Notes: generated by a model not told the origin, from the letters alone. DNA of 32,824 bases from JBBRTJ01 sp038244535 (GCA_038244535.1 JBBRTJ010000032.1:1-32824); one strand, 5' to 3'; counted from the first letter of the stretch, positions 23,201 through 31,551 are shown. Numbers and translations: made by a program.

Positions 23201-24457
23201 GTGGCTGTTTCGAACGATCCCAACGCGGTGCTCGACCGCCCGGTCGTCGCCGACGACCTGTACGGCGCCGACTACTTCCGCGACCCTCACCCGTACTGGG
23301 CGCGGATGCGCCTCGAGCAGCCGGTGTTCTTCGACTCGATCTCGAGCTCCTGGGTCCTCACCCGCTTCGCCGACGTCGACGCGATCTTTCGCGACCACGA
23401 GCGCTACTCGAACCGCACCTACACGGCCTCGACGGGGGCGGTGTTCGGCACGACCCTGCTCGAGATGGACGGTCACGACCACGTGGTGCGCCGCACCATC
23501 GTGGCGCCCGACTTCGTGGGCAAGCGCCTCGACGCGTTCGTCGACGTCATCGACCGCAACATCGAGGACCTGATCGAGCCGTGGCGCGCCGACGGTCGGG
23601 TCGATCTGGTCGATCGGTTCACCACCAGGCTGCCGATCAACGTGATCGTCGACATGCTCGCCCTGCGCAAGGAGGACCACGAGCTGTTCCACGACTGGTA
23701 CTCGTCGATGATGGCGGGGCTGTCGGGCGTCCCGGCGCTGCGCGAGCGGGGCCGCAACGCCCACGCGGGGGTGAGCGCCTACATCGACCCCTACCTCGTC
23801 GAGCGGATGGGCTGCCCCGGACCCGACCTGCTGTCCAAGATCGCCCACGGCGAGGCCGAGGGGCAGCGGCTCACCGATGCCGAGGTCAAGAGCTTCGTGT
23901 CACTCATGTTCGTGGCCGGCGGCGAGACCTCTGACAAGGCGATCTCGAACCTGTGGTGGAACCTGCTGACCCACCCCGATGCGCTCGGCGCGGTCACCGC
24001 CGACCCGTCGCTGCTCGACGCCGCCTTCAGCGAGTCGATGCGCAAGGACGGACCCGTCCAGTTCGAGGCCCGCTTCACCACCGCCGACGTCGAGTGGTAC
24101 GGCACGACGATCCCGAAGGGCGCGCTGGTGCGGGTGTGCGTCGCGTCGGCCAACTCCGACGAGACCGTGTTCGCGTCGCCACGGTCGTTCGCCATCGATC
24201 GCGGCGATCTCCACCTCGGGCTCGAACGGCGGGCCGGCGTGGCCGATGGCGAGCGCACCGGGCACCTCGGCTTCGGCGTCGGCAAGCACTTCTGCCTCGG
24301 CTACGAGCTCGCCCGAACCGAAGCCGTGCGGGGCAGCCGGCGACTGCTCGAGGTGATGACCAACCCTCGCATTGCCCCCGGCACCGACCCCTGGCCCACG
24401 TTCAAGGGTGGCTTTCGGGCCATCACGACCCTCGTCGTCGACTACGACCCGGCCTGA
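23201..24457 (+). CDS. Cytochrome P450
   Basis: 418 residues, bacterial class I size, soluble. The I-helix oxygen groove reads FVAGGETSDKAIS (Ala239 to Thr243), the K-helix ExxR is Glu278-Arg281 (ESMRKDG), and the haem loop FGVGKHFCLGYELAR puts the thiolate at Cys365. All are canonical. It needs a ferredoxin and reductase, which are not in the window. GTG 23201 (VAVSNDPN) is chosen over the upstream ATG 23165 because that would place the start inside the promoter. Likely hydroxylates a hydrophobic substrate feeding the surrounding SDR/CoA enzymes; the substrate is unknown. Confidence 0.92.
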   Translation: MAVSNDPNAVLDRPVVADDLYGADYFRDPHPYWARMRLEQPVFFDSISSSWVLTRFADVDAIFRDHERYSNRTYTASTGAVFGTTLLEMDGHDHVVRRTIVAPDFVGKRLDAFVDVIDRNIEDLIEPWRADGRVDLVDRFTTRLPINVIVDMLALRKEDHELFHDWYSSMMAGLSGVPALRERGRNAHAGVSAYIDPYLVERMGCPGPDLLSKIAHGEAEGQRLTDAEVKSFVSLMFVAGGETSDKAISNLWWNLLTHPDALGAVTADPSLLDAAFSESMRKDGPVQFEARFTTADVEWYGTTIPKGALVRVCVASANSDETVFASPRSFAIDRGDLHLGLERRAGVADGERTGHLGFGVGKHFCLGYELARTEAVRGSRRLLEVMTNPRIAPGTDPWPTFKGGFRAITTLVVDYDPA

Positions 24458-24572
24458 AGGGTCGTCACTGCGCCGGCAGCCGAGTGCACGTCACGCCCTC
24501 CCTTCACGAGGTGCGGCCGTTCTGAAGCGCGGCTCTCCTAGTGTCAGCCATCCCGAGACCGTGGGAGGGCCC

Positions 24573-25307
24573 ATGACCGAGCACTGCGTGAACCACCTCG
24601 CTCGGCCGTCGAGTCATCGTGCTGGCGGCGCGATCAAGGTGGCGCTGGCCTTCGTCGCCCTGGTGCCCGGTGGTGTCTGGTTGGCCGGCTGTGGAGGGGG
24701 AAGCACTGCCGCACCGGCCGCAGGGGCGAACAGCTCGACCAGCACGACCTCGCGGCCGCCCGAGCCCGCGACCGCAACCACCGCGAGCGCCACGACGGCG
24801 CCCGCAACCGCCGCCACGACGGTGGCCGCCACGACCACGATCGCCGTGACGACAACCGTCCGCCACGGTGCTCCCGACCTGAAGTCGCTGTTCTCACCTG
24901 TTGCCGGGTACCGCTACGCAGCCGTGCCCGCGAGCGTGGTCGGGAACCTGTGCACCCCGAACATGATCGGGAGCCAGTGCGACGCCAAGGGCGTGGTCGA
25001 CGCACGGGGCCGTTCGGTTGCGCAGCTCAGCGCTCGTTGGTTCGCCGATGGCGTGCCCGAGCCGACGGCACGCGACTTCGCCGTCTCCCTCCTGTACTCC
25101 CAGGATGCCGTACCGCTCGGTGGTGTGGCATGGCAGTCCAAGGCGGGACGACCGGTGCTGGTGGCCGACAAGGCGCAGGGCACCACCACCCGGTTCGTGG
25201 TGTGGTACTCCGACGACGCCCTGTACGAGGCAGTGTCCCAGAGCCAGCCGATGGGCCAGTTCGATGCCTTCGTCAACGCCGCCCTCGCCGCCACGATGGG
25301 CAACTGA
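24573..25307 (+). CDS. Lipoprotein of unknown function
   Basis: 244 residues. A long n-region, then hydrophobic VALAFVALVPGGVWLAGC gives a lipobox (LAGC, Cys40). A Thr/Ala/Pro linker of about 50 residues follows (TTAPATAATTVAATTT). The globular part begins near DLKSLFSPVAGYRYAAVPAS and has two Cys (LCTPNMIGSQC) that may pair. I recognise no catalytic family. GGGAGGG lies just before ATG 24573; TAGTGT (24539-24544) may be its -10. Probably a monocistronic envelope protein. Confidence 0.75.
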   Translation: MTEHCVNHLARPSSHRAGGAIKVALAFVALVPGGVWLAGCGGGSTAAPAAGANSSTSTTSRPPEPATATTASATTAPATAATTVAATTTIAVTTTVRHGAPDLKSLFSPVAGYRYAAVPASVVGNLCTPNMIGSQCDAKGVVDARGRSVAQLSARWFADGVPEPTARDFAVSLLYSQDAVPLGGVAWQSKAGRPVLVADKAQGTTTRFVVWYSDDALYEAVSQSQPMGQFDAFVNAALAATMGN

Positions 25308-25353
25308 GCCTTCGGTCCGGCCAGGAGCGGCTCGGAGCGGCTCGGCGACCTCG

Positions 25354-25367
25354 CTCGGCCGGCCGAG
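25354..25367. promoter_or_regulatory. 14-bp perfect palindrome before the zinc-ribbon operon
   Basis: CTCGGCCGGCCGAG is self-complementary, 88 bp before ATG 25455 and 47 bp after the lipoprotein stop. Could be an operator or a loopless terminator remnant. The 10-mer GAGCGGCTCG is repeated just upstream (25325-25344). Confidence 0.3.
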
Positions 25368-25454
25368 GACTCGATGACCTTCGGCCCTAGCGGCACGGTC
25401 GGTGCTCGAAGGATGCTGCGAGCAGGAGTTCCTACTGAAGGCGAGGAGCCTGTC

Positions 25455-26093
25455 ATGGGTGACATCGTCCCGTTCACCGACAACTTCCGGGATCTGTCGA
25501 ACCTTGACGGCTACCAGTTCGAGTTCATCTGCGAACGGTGCGGCAACGGCTACCGCTCGCCGTACCAGGCCAACCTCAAGGAACGAGGCAAGGGGATGCT
25601 CCGGGCCGCCGGGAGCCTGTTCGGCGGCAAGCTCAGCAGCCTCAGCAACGCCACCGAGACCCTCACCTATGACCGGGGCACCAACAGCAAGCAGAAGGAC
25701 GACGCGCTGCGCAAGGGCGTCGACGCCGTGCGCGACCAGTTCAAGCAGTGCCGGGCGTGCGGCAACTGGGTCTGCGTCGCCGTCTGCTGGAACACCGAGA
25801 TCGGCCAGTGCGCCAACTGCTCGCCGTTCGTGGTGGACGAGGTGTCGCGGGCCCAGGCCGCCGCCCAGGTCGAGCAGATCAGGCAGAAGACGCGCGAGAC
25901 CGACTGGACGGCCGACCTTGACCTGACGACGCGGGCCAAGGTCACCTGCCCCGACTGCGGGGCCACCGTCGAGGGCGGCAAGTTCTGCCCCGACTGCGGC
26001 GGGAAGATGACCAAGGTCAACTTCTGCAGCGGGTGCGGAGCCGAACAGAAGGACGACGCCAAGTTCTGCAGCGAGTGCGGCCACAAGATGTGA
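25455..26093 (+). CDS. Sixteen-cysteine zinc-ribbon protein
   Basis: 212 residues with 16 Cys, all in CxxC-like knuckles, enough for four zinc sites. Cys26/29 (CERCGN) and Cys99/102 (CRACGN) may share a site across an insert with a Gly-rich region (AAGSLFGGKL). Cys107, 111, 119 and 122 follow. Two standard zinc ribbons close the protein: Cys165/168/178/181 (CPDCGA, CPDCGG) and Cys191/194/205/208 (CSGCGAE, CSECGHKM). A helix (130-150, QAAAQVEQIRQKTRE) separates them. No catalytic domain, so an adaptor or protein/nucleic-acid binder is likely. AGGAG precedes ATG 25455. The stop overlaps the next gene (GTGA). Confidence 0.8.
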   Translation: MGDIVPFTDNFRDLSNLDGYQFEFICERCGNGYRSPYQANLKERGKGMLRAAGSLFGGKLSSLSNATETLTYDRGTNSKQKDDALRKGVDAVRDQFKQCRACGNWVCVAVCWNTEIGQCANCSPFVVDEVSRAQAAAQVEQIRQKTRETDWTADLDLTTRAKVTCPDCGATVEGGKFCPDCGGKMTKVNFCSGCGAEQKDDAKFCSECGHKM

Positions 26094-27193
26094 GCGCGCC
26101 GCCGCGTCGCTTCCCAGGACGGCTGGATGGTCAGCCGGTCACCGCCGTGGTGACCGCGGACGGCCTCGACGTCGACGGCCGGCTGTTGACCTGGCTCGAG
26201 ATGGACGAGGTGATCGAGGGCGACCACCGCGTCCGCATGGAGCTGGCCGACCGGCCTTCGGTCGAGCTGACCCACCTGGGTTCGGGCTTCGACGGCTTCG
26301 TGGCCGACATGCGCGCCGCCCGGGGCCCGGTGCGCCGCTCCGCCATGGTCGAGGCCTCGGGGGCGCCGATCGACACCTACCTCTCGCGCGACCCTGCCGG
26401 CCCGCTCGACGTGCACCTGTACCCGACCGGGCTGGTCGTCGAGCCCCGGATCGGCGCACCGACGTTCGTGCCGCTCCCGCTGATCGAGCGCGTCGATCGG
26501 GACGGCTACACCCTCGCGTTGCGGCTCCGGGGTCTCGACGACGTCGTGCTGCAGGCATTCGGGGCGCGCACGGATGAACTGGTGGCCGACCTCGATCGCG
26601 CCCGGCTCGACCTGCAGGCCGCCACGATGGCGGGCTACGCCAGCTTCGACGAGGCGCTGACCGGCTTCGGCGCCCCCGACGGCTGGGCCACCAGCCGGGA
26701 AGGTGCCGGCAGGCGGTGGCCGGCGTTGCGGGCGGCTGCCCGCGGCGGCAGCCGAGCCGCTGAGGTCGAGCTGCTGGCCGGCCTCGCCGGTGAGCAACTG
26801 CGAGTGGGCGTGTACACCGCGGGGGGCTCGAGCGCCCTGCCGTTCGTGCTCGCGCCCGTCGCGGGCCGCGTCGCCGTCGAGGCCACCGACGTCGACGACC
26901 GCGCCACGTTCGTGTTCACCACCGACGACGTCGACTGGCTCAACGCCGCCCTGCTCGTGGTCAACTTCCGCCGCGAGGTGCTGTCGTTCGACGAGACCGA
27001 GCTCGGACGCTGGGCCGTTGCCGTACGGATGCTCTCGGTCGTGCGCGACCTGCGCGTCGCGCTCGCCGGCAGGGTGGTGCACGACGCTCGTTGGGCCGAG
27101 GCCGTGCGAGCGCTGCTGCCGGCCGGACCACCGAGGCCCGCAAGCCCGTCGCCGCGTGACGAGCGAGCAGGGCCCATTCGCTCAGCACCTTGA
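26090..27193 (+). CDS. Protein with two tandem PH-like repeats, unknown function
   Basis: 367 residues. Two internal repeats align: about 18-77 (VTADGLDVDG, WLEMDEVIEGDHRVRMELAD, HLGSGFDGFVADMRAAR) and about 106-172 (YPTGLVVEP, PLPLIERVDRDGYTLALRLR, AFGARTDELVADLDRAR). Each is a run of strands closed by one helix, the layout of bacterial PH-like domains. A third strand-rich region (about 238-300) ends in a long helix (FDETELGRWAVAVRML). No signal peptide or membrane segment. GTG 26090 overlaps the stop of the zinc-ribbon gene as GTGA, so the two are coupled and probably function together. I cannot name a function. Confidence 0.7.
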   Translation: MSAPPRRFPGRLDGQPVTAVVTADGLDVDGRLLTWLEMDEVIEGDHRVRMELADRPSVELTHLGSGFDGFVADMRAARGPVRRSAMVEASGAPIDTYLSRDPAGPLDVHLYPTGLVVEPRIGAPTFVPLPLIERVDRDGYTLALRLRGLDDVVLQAFGARTDELVADLDRARLDLQAATMAGYASFDEALTGFGAPDGWATSREGAGRRWPALRAAARGGSRAAEVELLAGLAGEQLRVGVYTAGGSSALPFVLAPVAGRVAVEATDVDDRATFVFTTDDVDWLNAALLVVNFRREVLSFDETELGRWAVAVRMLSVVRDLRVALAGRVVHDARWAEAVRALLPAGPPRPASPSPRDERAGPIRSAP

Positions 27194-27194
27194 A

Positions 27195-27282
27195 GACCCC
27201 CTAGGTGCCCTCGCCCCTCGGCCAGGACGGGTGGCACGAGGTGCCCGACGAACACCGAACCGCCGAGCACCAGCGCCCTCAT
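27195..27282 (-). pseudogene. Stump of an NAD-dependent epimerase/dehydratase gene
   Basis: ATG 27282 overlaps the stop of the VOC-like gene (ATGA, 27279-27282). It opens a frame MRALVLGGSVFVGHLVPPVL, the usual first strand and GGxxFxG loop of extended SDR/epimerases (MxALVLGGTxFVG). After about 29 residues all similarity ends, and the frame runs antisense into the 3' end of the PH-like gene. So only the N-terminus of a formerly coupled gene remains; the body has been lost by deletion. Confidence 0.55.
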
Positions 27283-28115
27283 CCGAGGTCGCACTCCACG
27301 AGCTCGAGGTAGGCGTGGTGGAAGTGGACGTAGCTCACATCGCCGGTGTCGGGGAAGGCCTCCCGAGACGAGGGAGACGCCTGCACCGCCGACTTGCTCG
27401 GCGCGCCGAGGCGGAAGTGGGAGAACCCCACCGGCCCGAACACGTCGTCGGTGGCCCTGGGGGCGACCCGACCGCCGGCCTTGGGGACCAGGAGGGCGAC
27501 GGTCATCGGCGGCTCGCGGCGCGTCAGCACGAGGGCGTCGGCGATCCCGTGGAAGTCGACCTTGTCGGTGATCTCGAAGCCGAACAGCTCGACGTAGTTG
27601 GCGGCGATGTCATCGAGCTGCAGCGGGTCCGTCCAGATCGACACCTGGTGGTTGCCCACCGGATCGTCGAGCGTCGGGGTGATCTCGTAGGTCTGGCTGT
27701 CGGGGCCGACCACGAGCCGCCGGCCACGGTCGTCGCCATCGGCGAGGGGCGTGAGCAGCCCGGCCGCGATCAGCTCGGCGGTGATGGCCGCTGCGTCGCG
27801 ATGAGGGAGCCGGAAGATCGTGTCGCCGTGGCGGGGCGCGCCGTCCGCCTCGGGGGCCAGCACCCACGACGAGTACGACGTGAAGCTGTCCTTCTCGACG
27901 TAGTCGACGTCGCCGCGCTCGCCCCGCTTGTAGATGTACTGGCGACCGACGCCCGGGTACATGTTGCGGATCATCAGCTCGAAGCCGAACCGCCGCAGGA
28001 GCTCGTCAGTGGCCTCGAGCGCCCCGCTGAAGGCGATGTCGATCTGCGCCACCTCGGGAGGCGGAGCCTCCTCCGGGAGCGTCGTACCGAAGTGGGCAAT
28101 GCTCGGCGTGGCCAT
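27279..28115 (-). CDS. Probable VOC-superfamily (glyoxalase-like) protein
   Basis: 278 residues. Two similar halves suggest paired beta-alpha-beta-beta-beta modules: VAQIDIAFSGALEATDELLR with FGFELMIRNMYP in the first, and HQVSIWTDPLQLDDIAANYV with ELFGFEITDKVDF in the second. It ends VSYVHFHHAYLELVECDLG, where His and Glu could be metal ligands. This fits vicinal-oxygen-chelate enzymes (dioxygenases, glyoxalases, epimerases) but the match is by shape, not by a decisive motif. GGGGGAAGA precedes ATG 28115. It was once followed by a coupled epimerase gene, now a stump. Confidence 0.55.
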   Translation of the reverse strand: MATPSIAHFGTTLPEEAPPPEVAQIDIAFSGALEATDELLRRFGFELMIRNMYPGVGRQYIYKRGERGDVDYVEKDSFTSYSSWVLAPEADGAPRHGDTIFRLPHRDAAAITAELIAAGLLTPLADGDDRGRRLVVGPDSQTYEITPTLDDPVGNHQVSIWTDPLQLDDIAANYVELFGFEITDKVDFHGIADALVLTRREPPMTVALLVPKAGGRVAPRATDDVFGPVGFSHFRLGAPSKSAVQASPSSREAFPDTGDVSYVHFHHAYLELVECDLG

Positions 28116-28172
28116 GTCTTCCCCCTGTGGTCGCAGCCTGACCGGTGCAGTCTGACCGCCTCGGACGGCCGG

Positions 28173-29054
28173 TCACCAACTAGCGGCGTCGAGGATCGCG
28201 CGGGTGGCCTCGCCCAAGCGACGCCCTACCTCGACCGGCGGCAGTTGTTGCAACTGCAACGAGATGACCTCGACCGAGATCGGCGCCGTCACGCCGTTGG
28301 CCTTCATCAGCTGCAGGAAGCGAACGAGGTCGAACTCGCCCTCGCCCGGCACCTCGCGGTACGAGATCGTGTCGGTGAGGTAGTCAGGGTTGACGGGCAC
28401 GATGGGCCCGTCGTCGAACTGCATGTTGATGACCCGTTCGGCAGGGATCGCCTCGAGCATCGACCAGTCCCGGGCACCCCGCTCGTGGTGCCAGGTGTCG
28501 ACGCAGAGGCCGCCGTTGGCTCGCCCCGCCCCGTTGACGACCTCCATCGCCACGTCGGCGTTGGGGAGGTTGGTGAACGGGAGGAACTCGATGGCGACCC
28601 GCAGGTCCTGGCCGTGCACCACGGCCCGATCGCACAGTCGTGCGTAGGCCTCGATGCAGTCGGCGAACGTGCCCTCATAGGGGCCGATGGCCTGCATGTG
28701 GGTGGCGCCGAACACGTCGGCCATGTGCAGGAGCGCCTCCTCGCGTTGGATCGAGTGCGGTGAGCGCTCGCCCAGCGTGGCCCAACCCGTCAGGGCTTCG
28801 AGCTCGGGGGCCACCAGCCCGTGATCGTGCAGCGCGGCCACCAGCGACTCGTCGGTCCAGCCCGCGGCGATGAGGCGCAGGTACTCGTCCACGAAGAAGC
28901 CGATGCCCTGGAACCCACCGGCGACCGCCGCGGCCAGGCGATCCGGGTAGTCCGCGTAGCGCATCGAGAAGTGAGCGAGGAGCAGGTTGGGACGAGGCGG
29001 CGACGCCTCGGTATGGTCGTTGGAAGGGGGCTGCACGGGGGCAGTCTGCTGCAT
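28173..29054 (-). CDS. Sugar phosphate isomerase/epimerase-like TIM-barrel protein
   Basis: 293 residues, xylose-isomerase-like AP endonuclease 2 fold. LLLAHFSMRYADYPDRLAAA and GGFQGIGFFVDEYLRL are strands 1-2. Metal-ligand strands follow: VAIEFLPF (Glu), GGLCVDTWHHERGA (Asp/His), VINMQFDDGP and ISVEVISLQ (Glu). Members isomerise or cleave sugars, inositols or hydroxy acids. ATG 29054 lies only 18 bp from the divergent SDR start, so its promoter would overlap that gene; ATG 28964 is possible but would cut strand 1. Substrate unknown. Confidence 0.8.
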   Translation of the reverse strand: MQQTAPVQPPSNDHTEASPPRPNLLLAHFSMRYADYPDRLAAAVAGGFQGIGFFVDEYLRLIAAGWTDESLVAALHDHGLVAPELEALTGWATLGERSPHSIQREEALLHMADVFGATHMQAIGPYEGTFADCIEAYARLCDRAVVHGQDLRVAIEFLPFTNLPNADVAMEVVNGAGRANGGLCVDTWHHERGARDWSMLEAIPAERVINMQFDDGPIVPVNPDYLTDTISYREVPGEGEFDLVRFLQLMKANGVTAPISVEVISLQLQQLPPVEVGRRLGEATRAILDAASW

Positions 29055-29072
29055 TGACTGGAGAGAGCGCAC

Positions 29073-29909
29073 ATGGCAGAAGCACGCATGGCCGGCAAGG
29101 TCGCCGTCGTCACTGGTGGGGCCAGCGGCCTCGGTGAGGCGACAGTGCGCCAGATCGTGGCCGAGGGCGGCAAGGTCGTCATCGCCGACTTCCAAGAGGT
29201 GCTCGCGCAGCGCCTCGCCGCCGACCTCGGCGCCGACTCAGCCGTGGCGGTGCGCTGCGACGTGACGGTCGAAGACGACGTCGCCGCCGCCATCGATGCG
29301 GCCACGACCGTGTTCGGCCGCATCGACGGTGTGTTCGCCAACGCCGGCATCGTCGGCGCCGTCGGCCCGCTGGCCGACACCTCGATGGCCGACTTCGACG
29401 CCACCATGGCCGTGCTCCTACGGGGCGTGTTCGTCACGCTCAAGCACGGGGCGAGGGCCCTGATCGCCCAGGGGACCGGAGGCTCGATGGTGTCCACCTC
29501 CTCGATCGCCGGCGTGCAGGGCGGCCTCGGCCCGCACGTCTACAGCGCGGCCAAGTCGGCCGTGATCGGGCTCACCCGCTCGGCTTCAGCCGAGCTGGTC
29601 GCCCACGGCATCCGTGTCAACGCCATCGCCCCCGGCGGGATCGCCACCCCATTGACGGCCGCGGTCACGACCGGCGACCCGACCGCGGTCGAGCAGACCG
29701 CCCAGGCCATCGGCTCGCGCTCGCCACTCAAACGTCCCGGGCTCCCCCGCCACGTCAGCGAGATCGCGGTGTGGCTCATGTCCGATGCGTCCGACTACAT
29801 CAGCGGTCAGACCATCGTCGTCGACGCCGGCGTCACCACCGGCGCCGGTGTTCCCCAGTTCTCGCAGCAGGCCGGAATGGTCGGCGCCGCCATCACCCCG
29901 GTGGCGTGA
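29073..29909 (+). CDS. SDR-family oxidoreductase
   Basis: 278 residues. TGGASGLG (14-21), Asp39 (VVIADF), ANAG (89-92), Ser144 (STSSIAG), Tyr157 and Lys161 (YSAAK), and the C-terminal YISGQTIVVDAG: a complete NAD-type classical SDR. A tail after VDAG of about 25 residues (GVPQFSQQAGMVGAAI) is longer than usual. GGAGAGA precedes ATG 29073. First of three coupled genes; the stop overlaps the next ATG by one base (TGATG). Confidence 0.92.
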   Translation: MAEARMAGKVAVVTGGASGLGEATVRQIVAEGGKVVIADFQEVLAQRLAADLGADSAVAVRCDVTVEDDVAAAIDAATTVFGRIDGVFANAGIVGAVGPLADTSMADFDATMAVLLRGVFVTLKHGARALIAQGTGGSMVSTSSIAGVQGGLGPHVYSAAKSAVIGLTRSASAELVAHGIRVNAIAPGGIATPLTAAVTTGDPTAVEQTAQAIGSRSPLKRPGLPRHVSEIAVWLMSDASDYISGQTIVVDAGVTTGAGVPQFSQQAGMVGAAITPVA

Positions 29910-30673
29910 TGGGCGTCATCGATCGCTTCCGACTCGACGGCCAGGTTGCCGCCGTCACCGGGGCCGGTCGCGGCATCGGCCGCGGCATCGCGCTCGCGTT
30001 GGCCGAGGCCGGAGCCGACGTGGTCGTTGCGGCCCGTCGGACCCACGAGGTCGAGGCCGTGGCCGCCGAGATCCGCGCCCTTGGGCGCCGTGCGGTTGCC
30101 ATCACCGCCGATGTGCGCACCGTCGAAGGCAACGACAGGATCGTGGCCGCGGCGACCAACGAGCTGGGCCAGCTCGATCTCTTCGTCGCCAACGCCGGCG
30201 GCGCCGACGACCGCACGATGCGCCAACTCGTCGACACGCCCGAGTCGGCGTGGGAGGACCAGATCGGCCTCAACCTCACCGCGGTGTGGCTTGGAGCGCG
30301 GGCTGCCATCAAGGCGCTGCCCACCGGCGGCTCGTTCATCTCGATCTCGTCGATGGCCGCCGGGCGAGCGAGCGCCAACAACGGCCCCTACGCCGCGGCG
30401 AAGGCGGCGGTGAACCAGCTGACCAAGACCCTGGCCGCCGAGCTGGCACCCCGGGGCATCCGTGTGAACACGGTGGCGCCCGGACCGATCCCCACCGAGG
30501 TGTTCATGGAGGCGCTCGGCCTGACCGAGGCCGCCCTGCCGAACGTGGCCGCCATGGTCCCGCTCGGTCGCCTGGGCACCCCAGACGATGTCGGTGCCGC
30601 CGTCGTCTACCTCGCCTCGCCGGCGGCCAGTTGGGTGACCGGCGAGTGCCTGACCGTCAACGGAGGCATGTGA
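29909..30673 (+). CDS. SDR-family oxidoreductase
   Basis: 254 residues, FabG-like. TGAGRGIG (17-24), AARR after strand 2 (Arg pair suggests NADP), ANAG (94-97), Ser148 (SISSMAA), Tyr161 and Lys165 (YAAAK), WVTGECLTVNGG at the end. Between two TGATG junctions, so coupled both to the SDR before and the enoyl-CoA hydratase after. With the hydratase it could hydrate an enoyl-CoA and oxidise or reduce the hydroxyacyl product; that pathway is inference. Confidence 0.92.
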   Translation: MGVIDRFRLDGQVAAVTGAGRGIGRGIALALAEAGADVVVAARRTHEVEAVAAEIRALGRRAVAITADVRTVEGNDRIVAAATNELGQLDLFVANAGGADDRTMRQLVDTPESAWEDQIGLNLTAVWLGARAAIKALPTGGSFISISSMAAGRASANNGPYAAAKAAVNQLTKTLAAELAPRGIRVNTVAPGPIPTEVFMEALGLTEAALPNVAAMVPLGRLGTPDDVGAAVVYLASPAASWVTGECLTVNGGM

Positions 30674-31488
30674 TGGCAGATGCGGTGCTCGTCGAGCGCC
30701 TCGAAGGCGGTCAGGTCGCCCTGATCACCCTGAACCGGCCCGAGGCCCGCAACTCGTTCAACCCCGAGGTGCTGGTCCGCCTCGACCGGCTCTGGACCGA
30801 GCTCGAGGCCGATGCCGAGGTGCGCGTCGTGGTGATCACCGGCTCAGGCGACAAGGCGTTCTGCGCCGGCGCCGACCTCGGCCGGCTCATCCCGCTGATG
30901 AGCGGAGCTCGCGAGCCGGAGGACGAGTGGGACCACGCGCTGCGGGGCGACCCCGGTCTTGGTGACCGCGCCACGTTGCGGTTCTCGGCGTTCAGCAAGC
31001 CCGTCATCGCTGCGGTCAACGGTGCTGCCATCGCCGGCGGCATGGAGCTGGTGCAGGGCACCGACATCCGCATCGCCGCCGAGCACGCCCGCTTCGGCGT
31101 GCAAGAGGTGAAGTGGGCGCTGTTCCCCCTCGGTGGCTCGACGGTGCGCCTGCCCCGCCAGCTCCCCGAACCGGTGGCCATGGAGCTGCTGCTCACCGGC
31201 GATCTCATCGACGCCGACCGCGCCTACGAGCTCGGCTTCGTCAACCGCGTCGTGCCGGCGGCCGACGTGCTCGAAGCCGCGCTGGTCATCGCCCGCAAGA
31301 TCGCCGCCAACGGCCCCGTAGCGGTCAAGGCCATCAAGGCCAGCGTCAAGGCCTGCCTCAACCTGCCCGAGCGTGACGCCATGCGCGAGGAGCTGCGCCA
31401 CGGCCAACCCGTGTTCGCCACCGAGGACGCCCGTGAGGGCCCGAGGGCCTTCCTCGAGAAGCGCACGCCGGTCTTCAAGGGCCGCTGA
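30673..31488 (+). CDS. Enoyl-CoA hydratase/isomerase family protein
   Basis: 271 residues, crotonase fold. ITLNRPEARNSFNPEVL (N-terminal strand), AFCAGADLGRL (oxyanion hole), IAAVNGAAIAGGMELVQGTD (second oxyanion Gly, Glu125) and FGVQEVKWALFPLGGST (Glu145). Both acidic residues lie 20 apart as in true hydratases (Glu144/Glu164 of the rat enzyme), so hydration of 2-enoyl-CoA is likely. C-terminal RAFLEKRTPVFKGR is the usual ending. Last of the coupled SDR-SDR-hydratase set. Confidence 0.92.
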   Translation: MADAVLVERLEGGQVALITLNRPEARNSFNPEVLVRLDRLWTELEADAEVRVVVITGSGDKAFCAGADLGRLIPLMSGAREPEDEWDHALRGDPGLGDRATLRFSAFSKPVIAAVNGAAIAGGMELVQGTDIRIAAEHARFGVQEVKWALFPLGGSTVRLPRQLPEPVAMELLLTGDLIDADRAYELGFVNRVVPAADVLEAALVIARKIAANGPVAVKAIKASVKACLNLPERDAMREELRHGQPVFATEDAREGPRAFLEKRTPVFKGR

Positions 31489-31551
31489 CCGGAGCCCAGC
31501 CTGACCGACCCCAACCGGCGGGGACACCCAACAGCCCTTGCTCAGCAGTCT

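Noticed and set aside
21573..23573. 666-residue plus-strand ORF
   Set aside because: Antisense to the molybdopterin oxidoreductase, whose motifs are intact; Arg/Gly/His-rich shadow composition.
26703..28763. 686-residue plus-strand ORF
   Set aside because: Runs out of frame through the PH-like gene and antisense through the VOC-like and isomerase genes; no motif.
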